64,000 nt of DNA from Ancylostoma caninum (GCA_037903475.1 JBAJFG010000015.1:1798001-1862000), one strand, 5' to 3'. Positions 11,916 to 22,839 are shown, counted from the first letter of the stretch. Numbers and translations are program-made. The notes: generated by a model from the letters alone, not told the origin.

Positions 11916-13542
11916 TCATTTCCGCTCGTAGATAACATCATAACGAGGCAGTGAAACTCGTCCATATCGCTGAGTGTACCCGTAATTTTCCAGCTGTCTC
12001 AAGTTCCAGTAAATTTGGCGAAAGTTTTCGTTTTCCTCGGACCACACACTGAAATATTTTAGTGCTTAGTGAGTCCCAAGTGGAAAGAGGTACTGTAGAT
12101 TCGAAGAACACTCACTGTCCACGTATGCTAAGCTGTGTGAAACGTGTTGCGTTAGCTAGTCGAACTAGGTCAAGGAATAAGGTGAATTCTCCTCCAGCCA
12201 TATCGATTAGCAGCAGATCAATAATCGATTCGTTGAATAGATCGTTGAGCGAGTTTTCTGAAAATAATTCCACTAACCCTTTAAATGCTAGAGAGATTCT
12301 AGGAGTCAAGTGAAAAATCAATATTTACTAGAGTGTCGCTGTAATTATCGCGGGTACTATAAGGCATACATACAGTGACCGTCGATGGCGGTGGCCCTTC
12401 CATGACCTCGAGAAGGACGCCGCGCAACCGCGTCGCTCGCGCCGGAATCGATGTCGCCCCCTGCCGTTAAGCTATTTCTGGCAGCTTTTCTGCACGATAT
12501 GAGAGAAGATCATTAAATCGGGAAGAAAAGTACCAAGAAGTAGCATTTCGGCGGCAGAATACATCGACTCAGACGCGCGCGGAGCGGTCGCGCGGCGTCT
12601 TTCTCGAGGCCGCGGAAGGCCCACCTCCATCGACGCTCGCTGTAGTTGCTTCTTTACGCAGAGACTTTCTTTTACATTCTATGTTCTGACCATACTTATT
12701 GATTTTTATAGCAACACCTTCCCAGGAATACGTTTCAAACCCCTCAAAACCCTTAAATCTTTGCTTGCTTTGATTATAAGATACGGTAAGTATATTTATC
12801 TACTACTTTCATGTGCTTTTTAGAATACTTGCTCGCTTTTTATTTGTAATTGACTCAACATATGCGGAACTGCTGCTCATTATACTGACCTGGGAAGGCT
12901 ACTAGGGGGGTCCGACGACTCGTAATAAAATGTATACTGTCATATGCAGTTTGTGACGCTAATCTCAAATCTGTTTACCATATCTGCTGCGTCTTCAGTG
13001 AAGAGTCACGGTGGCATAATAGCGGCCTGTCCAAACCGGCTTAATTTGACTTCCGAGTTATATTCTGCTTAGGAAATACTGTAAAACCACCCCATGCATT
13101 TAGATAAATTGAAACTGATTCATGTTTCCGAAAGGTGATTAAATTTGGGTGGTTTCCAGCGATCTTTTAGCAAAATACATCTTAGAAGCCAAATTTAGGC
13201 TGTCTCGAGCAAACGCTAGTTATGCCATTTAACTCTTCACAGAGTGCTCCACAGCAGATAAGCTAAACGGATTTGAGATCAGCGTCAAAAACTGTACTTG
13301 ACAGTATACATCTCTTTACGAAATGCCGGACCCCCTAAGTATCCTTCCCTAGTGAGGAGAGAGCGCAGAGAAGCAGAAAATTTGTTCGCGGCATGGCTAT
13401 GAAGACATCGAAGAAAACTGAAACGACTCACCAGTTTCCACAGTTTGTCGATAGTCTCGTTTCCATGAGGACCGATAGTCTCGTCCCGTCCATGAGGACC
13501 AATGGCATTGTGGATATTGAGGCCCAGGCTAAACTATAAGAA

Positions 13543-13577
<35 letters not shown>

Positions 13578-16500
13578 GAACTATGAACCAACAAGTAAAT
13601 ATTCGCTCATTTATGGTGAAAAAGAAAAAACAAATGAGTAAATTTGTAAAAGCAAAGAAATGAATGGCTACGAAAATATAACAATTACGTCATCCGAGAG
13701 GAAGATCCAAAGAATTTCTCGTCTCACAAATTGTTTAAGGATTACCTTAGAACATATATTTTTACGTGCAAGCATTTTGCCAGTCAAAAATTATTGATCT
13801 GGGGCATGGATTTCGATCCCATACATGGAAATTTTCACCCATAGGGAAAGCTTAGGATTTTCAAATAAAACAAAAACTAACCCTCCGTCGGTTACCATCG
13901 GTGTGATGACATGAAAGTTCTTCAACCTCGATAATTCAGCAGGTATACCGAGAGTTGTTTGATAACTGAAAAAAAATGGTCAGAGACACAGATGGGATTT
14001 CATGTGTCACAGTAATGAGGGACTCATTTCTTGAGAATAGAAAGGCAATTTCTGTTTTATTAGGCGAAAGTTTTGCACCAATTTATTTTTTAGGATCAAG
14101 AATTTTATAGACTTTCAATCAGAATGCCACTGCACGCAGGGCGCAGCACCAGGTGGTCATTGACCACCAGGACTTAGTAGCGTCCTGCAGATTCAGGGGG
14201 CTTAGCACCAATGTCCGGGGCGTAGCCAACCGCTAACTGTCTACTGATATTAGAGACAAGCAGATTTCAGAGAAGCACTTCTGGAGGATCATCAAACTCG
14301 TGGCTGAAGACCACCGTTGTTCAACCATTTACCCCATCCCTACCCTGCTCTCTGGTGCGCTCCAGTGATAATCAGGTGTTGCTCAACCTGTAGGAGACGT
14401 ATCATGTTGGAATTTTGATTGTAGATGCGCACTATACCAACGAGTATCCCCCCAAAGTGGCACCTTTCGTTTTTGAGAAACCGTCTTCGTTTTTGAGAAA
14501 AACCGTCATTAATGGTCAAAAAGTGGTTTTTGACCATTTTTTGACCATTAATGACGGTTTTTTTCAAAAACGAAGACGGCTTCTCAAAAACGAAAGATGC
14601 CACTTTGGGGGAGAGTTGGTACCACCTAGGCGCATTTCTTTGGAGTCGACAGCGTATCGGAACACTTCCTCAAAGGAGAGAAATTTCCTGGGAAAGTTCC
14701 GGGTTTGAGAGAAAAAACCACGCTCCAATGACAATTTCTTGTATCTGACAGGTCCTATAACAAGTTTCAACGAGTTCTAGCGGGATCAAACAGTTTCGTA
14801 CTGAGATCGGTTTTTCGAGGATTATAGCTTGAATCTGAGATGATTTAGGCTGTCTTCGCTAAATGATACGCATTTCTTGCTGAAACATCATTCGTCGTCT
14901 CACTAACGCTTATTTAAGTCACTTTTTGGTGCCATCTGCTTTTCCTAAAAGAACCCTAGTGTGTAGGTACTTAGTAGCCCATTTCGGAATCCGACTGGAC
15001 TTAGTACTCCCCAACCGACACTGACCACCTAGTGCTGCGCCCTGACAGCACGTGAACTGTAGGATACAATTCGCTGCGGCCGCACAATAATCGCAAGATA
15101 TTTAAAAGCGCTGGTTTAGAGAAAACTGAGGTTGGCTTGGGTCCCCTGCGAATTGAGTGCCTCGCAAGAGTGACTGTGTATCAGTCCGTGCTTCTGCGTT
15201 CATACAGGAGGAAATTCCCCCTACAACTCACTACTGGAGATGAGAGCTGCGTGCTGTATGTTAACCATACACAACAGAAAAATTGACTCCGACGTGGCGA
15301 ACCACCTCCAAAAAAGCCAAAAGGAGAACTGCACGAAGGAGAGGTTTGCTGTATTGTTCGTTCGATTGCGATCGAATGCTGTATTGGAAACTGCTGCCAG
15401 CTGGCCCACCATGACCGCTTATGTCTACTCGTCTTAATTACAGAAATTGACCATGTTGCTTCCTTCTGATAACACCTAACCTCGCGTGGCAAAGCTTGCC
15501 CGCTGAGAAATTGTCGAATTAGATTGGAAAGTTCTAGCAAACACGGCTTTTTCTCCCGACTTATCCCCGTCTGAATACTACTTGCTCGAAGCCCTAAAGC
15601 TACAACTGCGAGAATAAAAAATTCGATGATCAGACCAACCAAAGAGTGGGATTCCAAGCTTCTTCGACTCGCAGATGTCAGAGTTCTTAACTTATGGAAC
15701 TGGTGCTCTAGTGAAGCGTGGGTCATGCCTCGTGAATCATGACGGTGGTTGCACTGTACAGTAGTCAGGACAGGGAATGTCAGAGACGCAGAGGATAGGA
15801 GACCTAACCATAGGTACGATAGTGGTAAAACAGGGGTCAAAAAAGTGAAGGTTGCCAATTCGATGAAGCTGAGAAAGGTCAAAAGAGTGAAGTCTACAGA
15901 GTACAAGGCCCTTTCCAGGACCGGGATTCATGAAACGATAAGCAAGCAAACCCAGGTTAGTAAACCAACTTCTGCCGTCTGCTCCTCTTAGCATTTCATA
16001 GTCAATACGATGACCAATCACGCTAGCCATCCTTGGTTTCCTTGGTTATCGTTTCATGAATCCCAGCCCAGATGGTTTGAACCGAAACATTTCCAGTATT
16101 GCTCAGAAAGGGAAAAAGATCACATATTTCGAGACGGAATGCTAGACGTGCTCATAATCTAGACAGTCTCACTCTAACATGTCAGAAAGCTAACATGGTT
16201 TAATTACCCAGCTTTGAGACGCGCACCAACGGCCTGCTCGAATCCGAGGACAAACAAGAAGAAAAAGGAGAAGATGATTCATATGATAGCAGATCAGGTT
16301 GGTTCATTTCTTATCTTTTTGTCTAACTTACCATTCACTACTGGTAAGTTCCGGTGATGGTCTTATTTCTTTTATCTTTGTCTCTGTATAGTGGTAGGAA
16401 CGGAACGGAGCATAGGTATTTTGTTCCTTTTTGTTTATGTTGCAGTGAGATTCGCACCGAGTAGTGTCCCTTTTTGATTTTTGCTAAATATTTCGGTATT

Positions 16501-19500
16501 CTCACAGAATTCAAAACTGTCGAGCAGTTGTCAGCGATTTTCTCCATGGAATTTCCTATAGAATAATACTAGAGCGACAATTTTTAGCAAGAATCCAAGA
16601 ATAAAGCAATTTCTAAAAATCTAGAAGGGTGATTTGCGTTCTTTGAAAAACGCACGCGTTTGCGGCGCCGCGGCTGTCTGGAGGCATTTTCACAGAAGCC
16701 TCGCTAATGCAAGGAGGAGCATGGGAACTTGAGTGTCATAAGGGCAACTTACACCAAATGCGTGCGTTTCGCGTACGCTTCCATCTACGGAAGAGTTCCC
16801 ATGAAAAGCGGTCAACGCGGTGCCTGTATCTGAGCTGTGCCACGGCTGCACCTGGGCCCATACTTCATCATACAGACGCAAGCGCTTCGAACGCACGCAT
16901 GTAGGATATCGCGTAGTTTACGTAGCTGCAACTAGGCATGAACACGCGTCCACCAATATTCTCGCTGCTTTTCTCCACTGCGCTTGTGACGCGCGTTTAA
17001 TGCACGCACAGTATAAATCCTGCTAAAGAGTTGAAGATTACTTACCTAATTAGTAACACCTTGCTATCTTCACTAAATTCCTTCGTACAATATGTTGGAA
17101 ATTCTCGATGGTCCACGATAGTGCAGTCGGATGCCTTTATGTAATGAACGAGGCGGTTCAGCTCCTCCTTCGGTGATCCTTGAAATATCAGGCCTGTTGT
17201 CCTTGAGCACGGGAAGAAATCAGTGAATACAGCAAAATATCAAACCGATCGATTATCGATTAATTGACGACTACCTACCCAGTCCAAAAACTGGAGCTTT
17301 TAGACGCGACGTCGGCTGAATTGTGTCCATACGCACCATGCTGACGCGATATTTACAGCTTTGTACATCATATCCGCATATGCCAGTAGAACTTGCGCCA
17401 ATCAGAGCGTAGCCCTCTGAGAAGAACAACCAATAGAGAAGCTGGTACCTAAAAGTGTCACAAAATCTGCGCCCCAGTCAATAACCGCATGCAGGTTAGA
17501 CTAACCATTCTCCTATGGCTTTGGTAAGATTCTGGCCACTGCCAGAGCCAATGTCTATGGTGAGTGCTAAATGTCGCGCAGTCATATTCTGAAAAAAAAT
17601 GACAGAGTTAGGGAACGCCCGCTTTGATGAACGACAGAAAAAACGTCGCGCTGATCTTGTGATAGTTATCGTCCACACGCAAACTATCCTGTCGGAAACA
17701 TTAGCCCATGGCTTCTCCAGTGAACAAATTCAAACGGAATCAAGTTCCGAATTTATAACAGTTGTCCACGCTATGGTTTTTTTACTTTCAGTTGCTTCGA
17801 AATGAAAGTAAAAACCTTTCAGTAACCGATGTTGAGGAGTAACATTCTTGTGGTAGTTGTCCAGAGAATTTATTTTGTTGCCAACTAGTGTTTTCGCAAA
17901 GACAAGATCATTAAAATGTTTTGTCAATTTCGTGACAGTTGTCCTGGACTCACCAAAAACTGGTTGAGCTGTTGGAATATATGCCGTTGCGTGGAAAAAT
18001 CTTTGATGGGAAGTAATTTTGAGTAATTTTTGCACCTTCATGAGGATGTGAATCGTTTGCTCCGACCACTTGTGCAGCTGCACATCAGTGGCGGACGCAG
18101 TGGAAGGGGGCAGGGAAGGCGGGGGAGGGGGCGAGAATGAGTTGGTAAATTCCTGAAGTTGCTTCACAGTACAAATAAAAATCTTGTGTTGGTTTATTTT
18201 CAATTGTTTATTTCTATTATTATTTTTAAAATAATTTTTATCAACTATTTATTACTATAAAACACACTTTTATTGACTTTCTTTTCCATTTGGGTCCCCA
18301 AAACATCGGAGACCCTACTTTTTTCCCACGTCCCCACCCCCTCCCACTCACTTTCTGCGTTGCAAACTCCTATAGCGCCAGTGACAACTAGCACAGAAGC
18401 CTTGGCCATCATTTGTTTGCAAGTTTAACTTTGCTCCACCCTCTTTGTGACAGTTATCAGCATCAGAGAATGTCAAACTTAACTGCACCAACTGGCGAAC
18501 GACGCTCGGCTGATCGAAGCTGCGCATTTGAAACGCGTAAAGATCCATTTTCGCCAGGTCGTAGGTTCTACCACGAATTGCATATTCCATGTCCCACGTA
18601 GCCCAACGATCCCATTCGTTGAGTTCGGTAAGGTAGTGGACTTCCACATCGCCTAAAGCAGTCCATACTCATTCCAAATCGATCAATAATTTTCACTATC
18701 ATTGCTGACCTTCCAGCTGCTCCACTAGATCACTCCCTTCAGGCAGAAATACAGTCCAGCTGGAGGCACCCAGGTTCTTCTCGAAATTTCCAGACGACAG
18801 GGTATTACCAGTAACAACGAACACCTTGCTGAAAAATCAATATATTGATTGACGGCTGGAAATCAATGAACTCTGATTATTTTACTTGATCGGCCCTGCT
18901 TCTCCACATATGGTGAACGTTTCCACTTCATCGCCAACTTCAATACTTTCATTGCACCTAAAAAATAAATGTCTCACAGTGGGGCAAACGGGTTAGAGAC
19001 GCAGAGGAAGCAAGATGTCTGGTAGTCTGCACTCTCGCGTAGTATAAATGAAGTTGAAGAAGAGTTTGTTAAACCGCGTCGGTTCAGTTTCGGATTTTCG
19101 ATGAAGCGCTAACTCTTCAATTCCTGAGTAGTATTCACCCGATAGCTATGTTTTGCACTAGCACACCAGTTCATGGGCTATCGATTACTACGTATTGATT
19201 AGTGTGTTCGATTATCTTACCTGTACTGGACAACCGCCAGAAACTCATTAAGCCTTAAACGCTCCGCTAATGAGTTATTGATTAGTGGTGGATTCTCCAG
19301 ATCAATCGATTTCCATTCTAGTGCTGGTGGTGGAACCAAGCTGTAATTACTAGTTGCTCCAGAAGATGAACATGAAGACGTTTCAAAAAATCAACATTTA
19401 GAAAAAAAATAAAGTGTATCAGTGTGATGACGCAAAAACTCATGGATTGGAAAATAAAATGCTGGGGAATTCACAAAAATCGGCACACTTACACATTCAA

Positions 19501-19611
19501 ATCGATACTGATCTCACGTATGATCTCGTCGTAAAATTTCCGAAGTAGCATGCAGATCAAAACAATCAATATCAGACGCAGGACAAGTAATGAGTTTATA
19601 CGACGCATCAT
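11916..19611 (-). CDS. Membrane-anchored protein with two FkbM/METTL24-like domains, 13 exons
   Basis: Exons (minus strand, in order): 19611-19493, 19340-19221, 18957-18886, 18828-18710, 18652-18489, 17588-17506, 17448-17275, 17201-17046, 13965-13882, 13528-13432, 12751-12718, 12257-12116, 12048-11916. They sum to 1497 nt (498 residues) with matching phases at every junction. A hydrophobic stretch at about residues 7-24 after a basic start looks like a type II signal anchor, so the protein probably faces the ER/Golgi lumen. Domain 1 (about 60-280) has NEFLAVVQYRC, KVFVVTGNTLS, DLAKMDLYAF (175-184) and EWYQLLYWLFFSEGYAL. Domain 2 (about 285-498) repeats the layout, with ELNRLVHYIKASDC, SKVLLISYQTTL and IIDLLLIDMAGGEF (419-432), the usual FkbM-type acidic motif. 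Domain 1 lacks the GxE part, so it may be inactive. The SAM-methyltransferase assignment is from pattern memory; no substrate is known. Weakest calls are the 34-base exon 12718-12751 and the donor at 18489. Intron 8 (3.1 kb) is full of transposons. Confidence 0.75.
12373..12642. mobile_element. TA-flanked MITE in an intron
   Basis: Inverted repeats of about 80 bases begin CAGTGACCGTCGATGGCGG on the left and end CCATCGACGCTCGCTG on the right, flanked by TA (12371-12372 and 12643-12644). The arms are rich in CGCGC. TA duplication and a CAG terminus suggest a Tc1/mariner-type non-autonomous element. It lies between the last two internal exons of the methyltransferase-like gene. Confidence 0.75.
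12905..13335. mobile_element. TA-flanked MITE with GGGGGTCCG ends
   Basis: Inverted arms of about 65 bases, left GGGGGGTCCGACG to GCTAATCTCAAATC and right GATTTGAGATCAGCG to CCGGACCCCC, are flanked by TA at 12903-12904 and 13336-13337. It carries no coding capacity and is intronic in the methyltransferase-like gene. Confidence 0.75.
13541..13576. repeat. (AAAT)n microsatellite
   Basis: About nine tandem copies of AAAT/AATA lie 13 bases upstream (on the minus strand) of the methyltransferase-like exon at 13528-13432, close to its acceptor. Confidence 0.9.
14137..15044. mobile_element. hAT-like non-autonomous element with internal palindrome
   Basis: A 908 bp element with terminal inverted repeats CAGGGCGCAGCACCAGGTGG and its counterpart CCACCTAGTGCTGCGCCCTG. 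It is flanked by 8-base copies ACTGCACG (14129-14136) and ACAGCACG (15045-15052), one mismatch, as expected of hAT transposition. Inside, 14449-14612 forms a second palindrome built on TTTCGTTTTTGAGAAACCG and CATTAATGACGG, which accounts for the open frames on both strands. No transposase was seen. It lies in intron 8 of the methyltransferase-like gene. Confidence 0.8.
15131..15617 (+). pseudogene. Broken mariner transposase fragment
   Basis: Two pieces read as mariner-family transposase. The first (15131-15286) contains RVTVYQSVLLRS, TTGDESCVLYVNHT and then a stop; TGDE carries the first catalytic aspartate of the DDE/D domain. After frameshifts, 15530-15617 gives DWKVLANTAFSPDLSPSEYY and LLEALKLQLRE then a stop. 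This corresponds to the conserved C-terminal YSPDLAPSDYH region, with the family's second Asp there replaced by Glu. The N-terminal DNA-binding part and the middle catalytic block are absent or unreadable, so it is dead. It lies antisense in intron 8 of the methyltransferase-like gene. Confidence 0.8.
15923..16064. repeat. Short dispersed inverted-repeat element
   Basis: GGGATTCATGAAACGATAA at 15923 is repeated inverted at 16048-16064. The adjacent stretch GATGACCAATCACGCTAGCC and TTGGTTTCCTTGGT is echoed at about 27330-27380 (GGATAACCAATCGCGCTA), so this is a dispersed family. Both copies have a GACGCAGAG-like or GCAGTCTATAGG lead-in. Confidence 0.5.
16197..16218 (+). other. SL1 spliced-leader-like sequence
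   Basis: GGTTTAATTACCCAGCTTTG, followed by AG, matches the 22-nt nematode SL1 leader at 20 of 22 positions; two adjacent bases differ. It is not followed by a GT donor as in an SL RNA gene but by ACGCGCACC. It could therefore be a degenerate SL gene, a reverse-transcribed trans-spliced RNA, or chance. It is antisense within intron 8 of the methyltransferase-like gene. Confidence 0.45.
18086..18357. mobile_element. hAT MITE (CAGTGGCGGACGCAG family), right end damaged
   Basis: The left terminus CAGTGGCGGACGCAG and the interior (ACAAATAAAAATCTTGTGTTGG, GGTCCCCAAAACATCGGAGACCC) match the intact copy at 22558-22839. The right terminus stops after CTTTCTGCGT and lacks the final CCGCCACTG. It sits in an intron of the methyltransferase-like gene, just past the donor at 18489. 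Confidence 0.75.
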
Positions 19612-20779
19612 TCACATCTAAAAAATATAATGTCACTCAAATCAGTATTCGCTGACAGATCATGGTCGATCGAGATTAAAAGCGGTGATATCAATGAAAT
19701 GAGCGGATGCGCAGACAACGAGAGGTCTAGAGGCAAGTGATGCGGTGCGGCCAGTGGGTCCAGATCTCTGGAGCCCTCTGAAGCAAAACTATATAATAAA
19801 AAATGATAAGATTACATGTGAAGAGAAGTCATGTATGATACAAAGCGCGGAAAATAATTCAGAAGATTCCATTAAAAAGAACAGTAGCAGGTCTTACATG
19901 TAGTTCTTTGAAGTAAGGTATTGTTAGAAATTAGAAATAGCACTAAAACTATGAAAAGAAACAAGTTCTATGCAGGCCAAAGGAGAAGTAATGAAGGTAA
20001 TTTTCAAAAAGTAAATGAACATCTGTTTGTGGACCGCTTTAAAATATCAGAACTAGTAATCAGAAAAAAACTACTGAATGCACAATGTTTAGCGGGAAAA
20101 TCACGCAGAAGAGCTCTTACCTCTTCCACTATCTTTATTTTACACATGCTCATGTGAGGCAGACGAACGGATTTTAGGTGAAAATGGCAGAATTTCGAAG
20201 ATTATTTTGGATAAACCACGCTTAACTAGTAAGTTTCCTCACATTTCTAGCTCGTCTCGCGACATATATGAGGACAACATCAGCAACTAACGTTATTTCT
20301 AACAATTATAACGTCTGAACCATGAAAATACCACTTTAAGCCAAGCGAATGCATTGCATTTAATGTCATGGTAATTAGCCCCGCACATTAAGACGCTTTG
20401 GAGTACGACGAGTACAATAGGACTCGGCCGGAGTGTTACGTAAAACGCCGCAATGGGCCAGTAGCGAGCGGCCTTGAGAGCTAGTCGAGCCGCTGCGACA
20501 CAATCCATATCGTTTGTACGGAACACCAACACCGTCGTCTTACTGGTAGCGAAAACTGGTAATGATGCGGTGGGCGAGGCGCCATATAGTAATATACAGT
20601 CGTATCGTGTGGGTGGTGTTAGCGAAGTCGCTGAGAAGACTGTATAAACGTAGCTGAAACAACGGCAGAAGGTTCTCCAGTAAAAAAGTAAAGTCGTGTG
20701 AAATTGCCGTCCAAAAGGGCAGTTCTCAAAAATCGACTTAAGCTGAAGAAAGAAGAAATATACTTACTCACATAGGATA
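19612..20779. other. Upstream region of the methyltransferase-like gene; no gene seen
   Basis: On the minus strand TTTTTTAG at 19618-19625 abuts ATGTGA and then ATGATG. It looks like a trans-splice acceptor placed directly before the coding start. The rest, up to the LINE fragment, is AT-rich with no supported exon; promoter elements could not be singled out. Confidence 0.45.
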
Positions 20780-21540
20780 CTTAGGGGACCCGGATCCCAA
20801 CATCTCTTCCACATAGATCGCTCTTGAGCTTTAGTCGACCAGTAGACTTTAACTGTACTGGAAGCACCTCTGTTGTTTCGGTAAGCCAACGAATCATACC
20901 ACCTTATAGGAGGTCGACCGCGCGGTCTTTTTCTATCGCTAGGATACTAAGACGCTGGACTCCATCGACCACCTTTGCATCTCATAAGATGTCTTGCTTA
21001 TCGATGTTTCGACTCGTCGGCGTTAAGAACAGCATTACGGACCATCAACATTGCTCTAACATTTGAGTTATGAAGATGAAGCTCTAGCTGTTGACGCAAG
21101 GACAGCCCAAGCATGCGACGTTCAAGTGAGGCCTGAGTTGAACGAAGCTGGGTTTCCGCGATTCTTGTCAATGCCCACGTTTCGCTTGCGTAACACAGTA
21201 CTGGCAGCACAGTCAAGTTGAAGAGATGCGCGCAGCTTCTGGTCCTTAGTGTTTTCGAGTACACTTCTAATCGAATTATAAGCGGCCCGGCCTGCTCTTC
21301 GTCTCCTCGTAATCTCGAGCTTGATGTCGTTCTCTATGTACAGCAGGCGACCGAGATAGACATATTCACTGACGTCCTCGAGGGAAACACCCTTAAGAAG
21401 TACCGGCTGCTGACTAGAATGCGCGGTTGGCGTGACCCTGGTTTTTGTCGAGTTCATGTTGAGGCTTGCTTTTCCTCCTTCTTCATCCAGCAGTCGAAGC
21501 ATTTCGCAAGGAATATAGTGAAAAAGAGAAAATATTCAGA
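20780..21540 (-). mobile_element. 5'-truncated RTE-like LINE, C-terminal part
   Basis: Minus-strand frames, broken by shifts and stops, follow the C-terminal order of RTE-type non-LTR reverse transcriptases: LLDEEGGKASLNMNSTKTR, YVYLGRLLYIENDIKLEI, TRRRRAGRAAYNSIRSVLEN, TVLPVLCYASETWALTRIAE and STQASLERRMLGLSLRQQ, then RKRPRGRPPIRW and ERSMWKRCWDP near 20800-20900. The catalytic YADD domain and endonuclease are missing, as expected from 5' truncation on insertion. It is inactive. Confidence 0.8.
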
Positions 21541-22301
21541 ATTAAATTATTAGGCATATGAAGACTTTATTGTGACAGAACGGCTCACTGACTGACGAGC
21601 AGACAGACAAACCAGAATTTTTACCCCTGCTTTTTCCGCTAGCATGGCTTCACTCATACTAACTCTTTTATTTTCTGCTTGATTGCATTTGTCGAGTCCA
21701 GAATGTAAGCGAGATAGATGAAACTTTCTCCCATCCATGAACTTCATCCCCAGGGATGCGTTGCTGGGACAAAGTACAGATGGAGCTCGTTGCAAAACTG
21801 CTCAACACAGAAAAAGTTATGCTTGATGTAGATTCAATTTCAGAGGCTTTTGTCGAAAGCGTTTTTTATGTAATTCCCATAAAGCATCCAGAGCAATGTT
21901 CACAATAATAGAACGCCATGTATAGGTAAAAATTTTCAAGACCAAGGGAAAATTTTGGTAGAGATCTCATAGAAATAGTGTAGAAAAATAAGTAAATGTG
22001 CACAGAAGGAGGTATTCATTGAGACAGCCTAATATTCCAACTTTTAAAGGATATTTACCTCTCACGCATAGCACGTGAGCAACTCTGTAAGCAAATAAAT
22101 CCTTAAAGAAGCTGGATTACAGGAAATCCAGCAGATGCTGAAGCTTTGCATACCTTTTGAACTTTCCCCAAGTAGTACTGTTTCTCGAAAATTGCTCAGA
22201 CTTTTTTTGCTTCTAAAAATAATGATTGTGATTCTCGTGTTCTCCATATTCTTCTGGAAACTCCGCCAAACTTGGCCTGAAGCTAGGATAAACGCCGGAA
22301 A
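21541..22301. other. No gene identified
   Basis: Short frames only; no splice-supported exon or repeat was recognised in this AT-rich stretch. Confidence 0.4.
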
Positions 22302-22330
22302 CGTCAAGTGGGCCGTCGGCCCGCTTGACG
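22302..22330. repeat. Perfect-loop hairpin
   Basis: A 13-base stem CGTCAAGTGGGCC, a GTC loop, and GGCCCGCTTGACG, with a single T/C difference that would still pair as G-U in RNA. It may be a remnant of a TIR element. Confidence 0.6.
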
Positions 22331-22557
22331 GGGTTTGATTCAATTTCGAGTGAGTATAGGATTATCGGCATTTCTTCAGGATGCAGTGCTAGCCGACCTT
22401 CAGCATCCACTTCCAGCCACTTCTCCTTAGCTTCGTTTTCGTTTCTTTTCAGCCCATGCTGTACAAATGGTTTTTAAAGGAACGACGAGCAGAAAGTGGA
22501 AAAAAATATCCACCAAAAATGTCCACGGAAAATCGATGGACTCAAATATGTGCGTAG

Positions 22558-22839
22558 CAGTGGCGGACGCAGGGGGGGGGGCGGGGGGGGCGCGCGCCCC
22601 CCCCCGAGAATGGGTCGCCAAATTTTCGAAATTACTTTACAATACAAATAAAAATCTTGTGTTAGTTTATTTTTAATTGTTTGTTTTTATTATTATTTTT
22701 AATATATTTTTTATTTATTGTTTATTATTATAATTAATATTATTATTAATTTTATTTTCCGTCTGGGTCCCCAAAACGGCGGAGACCCCACTTTTCTTCC
22801 CACGCCCCCCCTCCCGCCCACTTTCTGCGTCCGCCACTG
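22558..22839. mobile_element. Complete hAT-type MITE with 8-bp target duplication
   Basis: A 282 bp element with CAGTGGCGGACGCAG termini in inverse orientation at each end. It is flanked on both sides by the exact 8-mer GTGCGTAG (22550-22557 and 22840-22847), the target-site duplication length of hAT transposons. The interior is C/G-run-rich near the ends and AT-rich in the middle. Related copies lie at 18086 and, degenerate, at about 42331. Confidence 0.9.

Noticed and set aside
12713..12785. Plus-strand exon with TTTTTATAG acceptor and GTAAGT donor (NTFPGIRFKPLKTLKSLL)
   Set aside because: It has no plus-strand partners; the minus strand of the same place supplies an 11-codon exon that completes the phase chain of the methyltransferase-like gene.
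15181..15906. 241-codon minus-strand open frame
   Set aside because: It is antisense to a recognisable mariner transposase relic and has no domain of its own.
16200..16233. Terminal exon for the first half of the methyltransferase-like gene (ends PLVRVSKLGN stop)
   Set aside because: Phase fits, but the exon at 13965 fits equally and continues the domain; the interval also overlaps the SL1-like sequence on the other strand.
17730..18203. 157-codon minus-strand frame with a Pro run
   Set aside because: Its middle is the hAT MITE at 18086 and the rest is intron of the methyltransferase-like gene.
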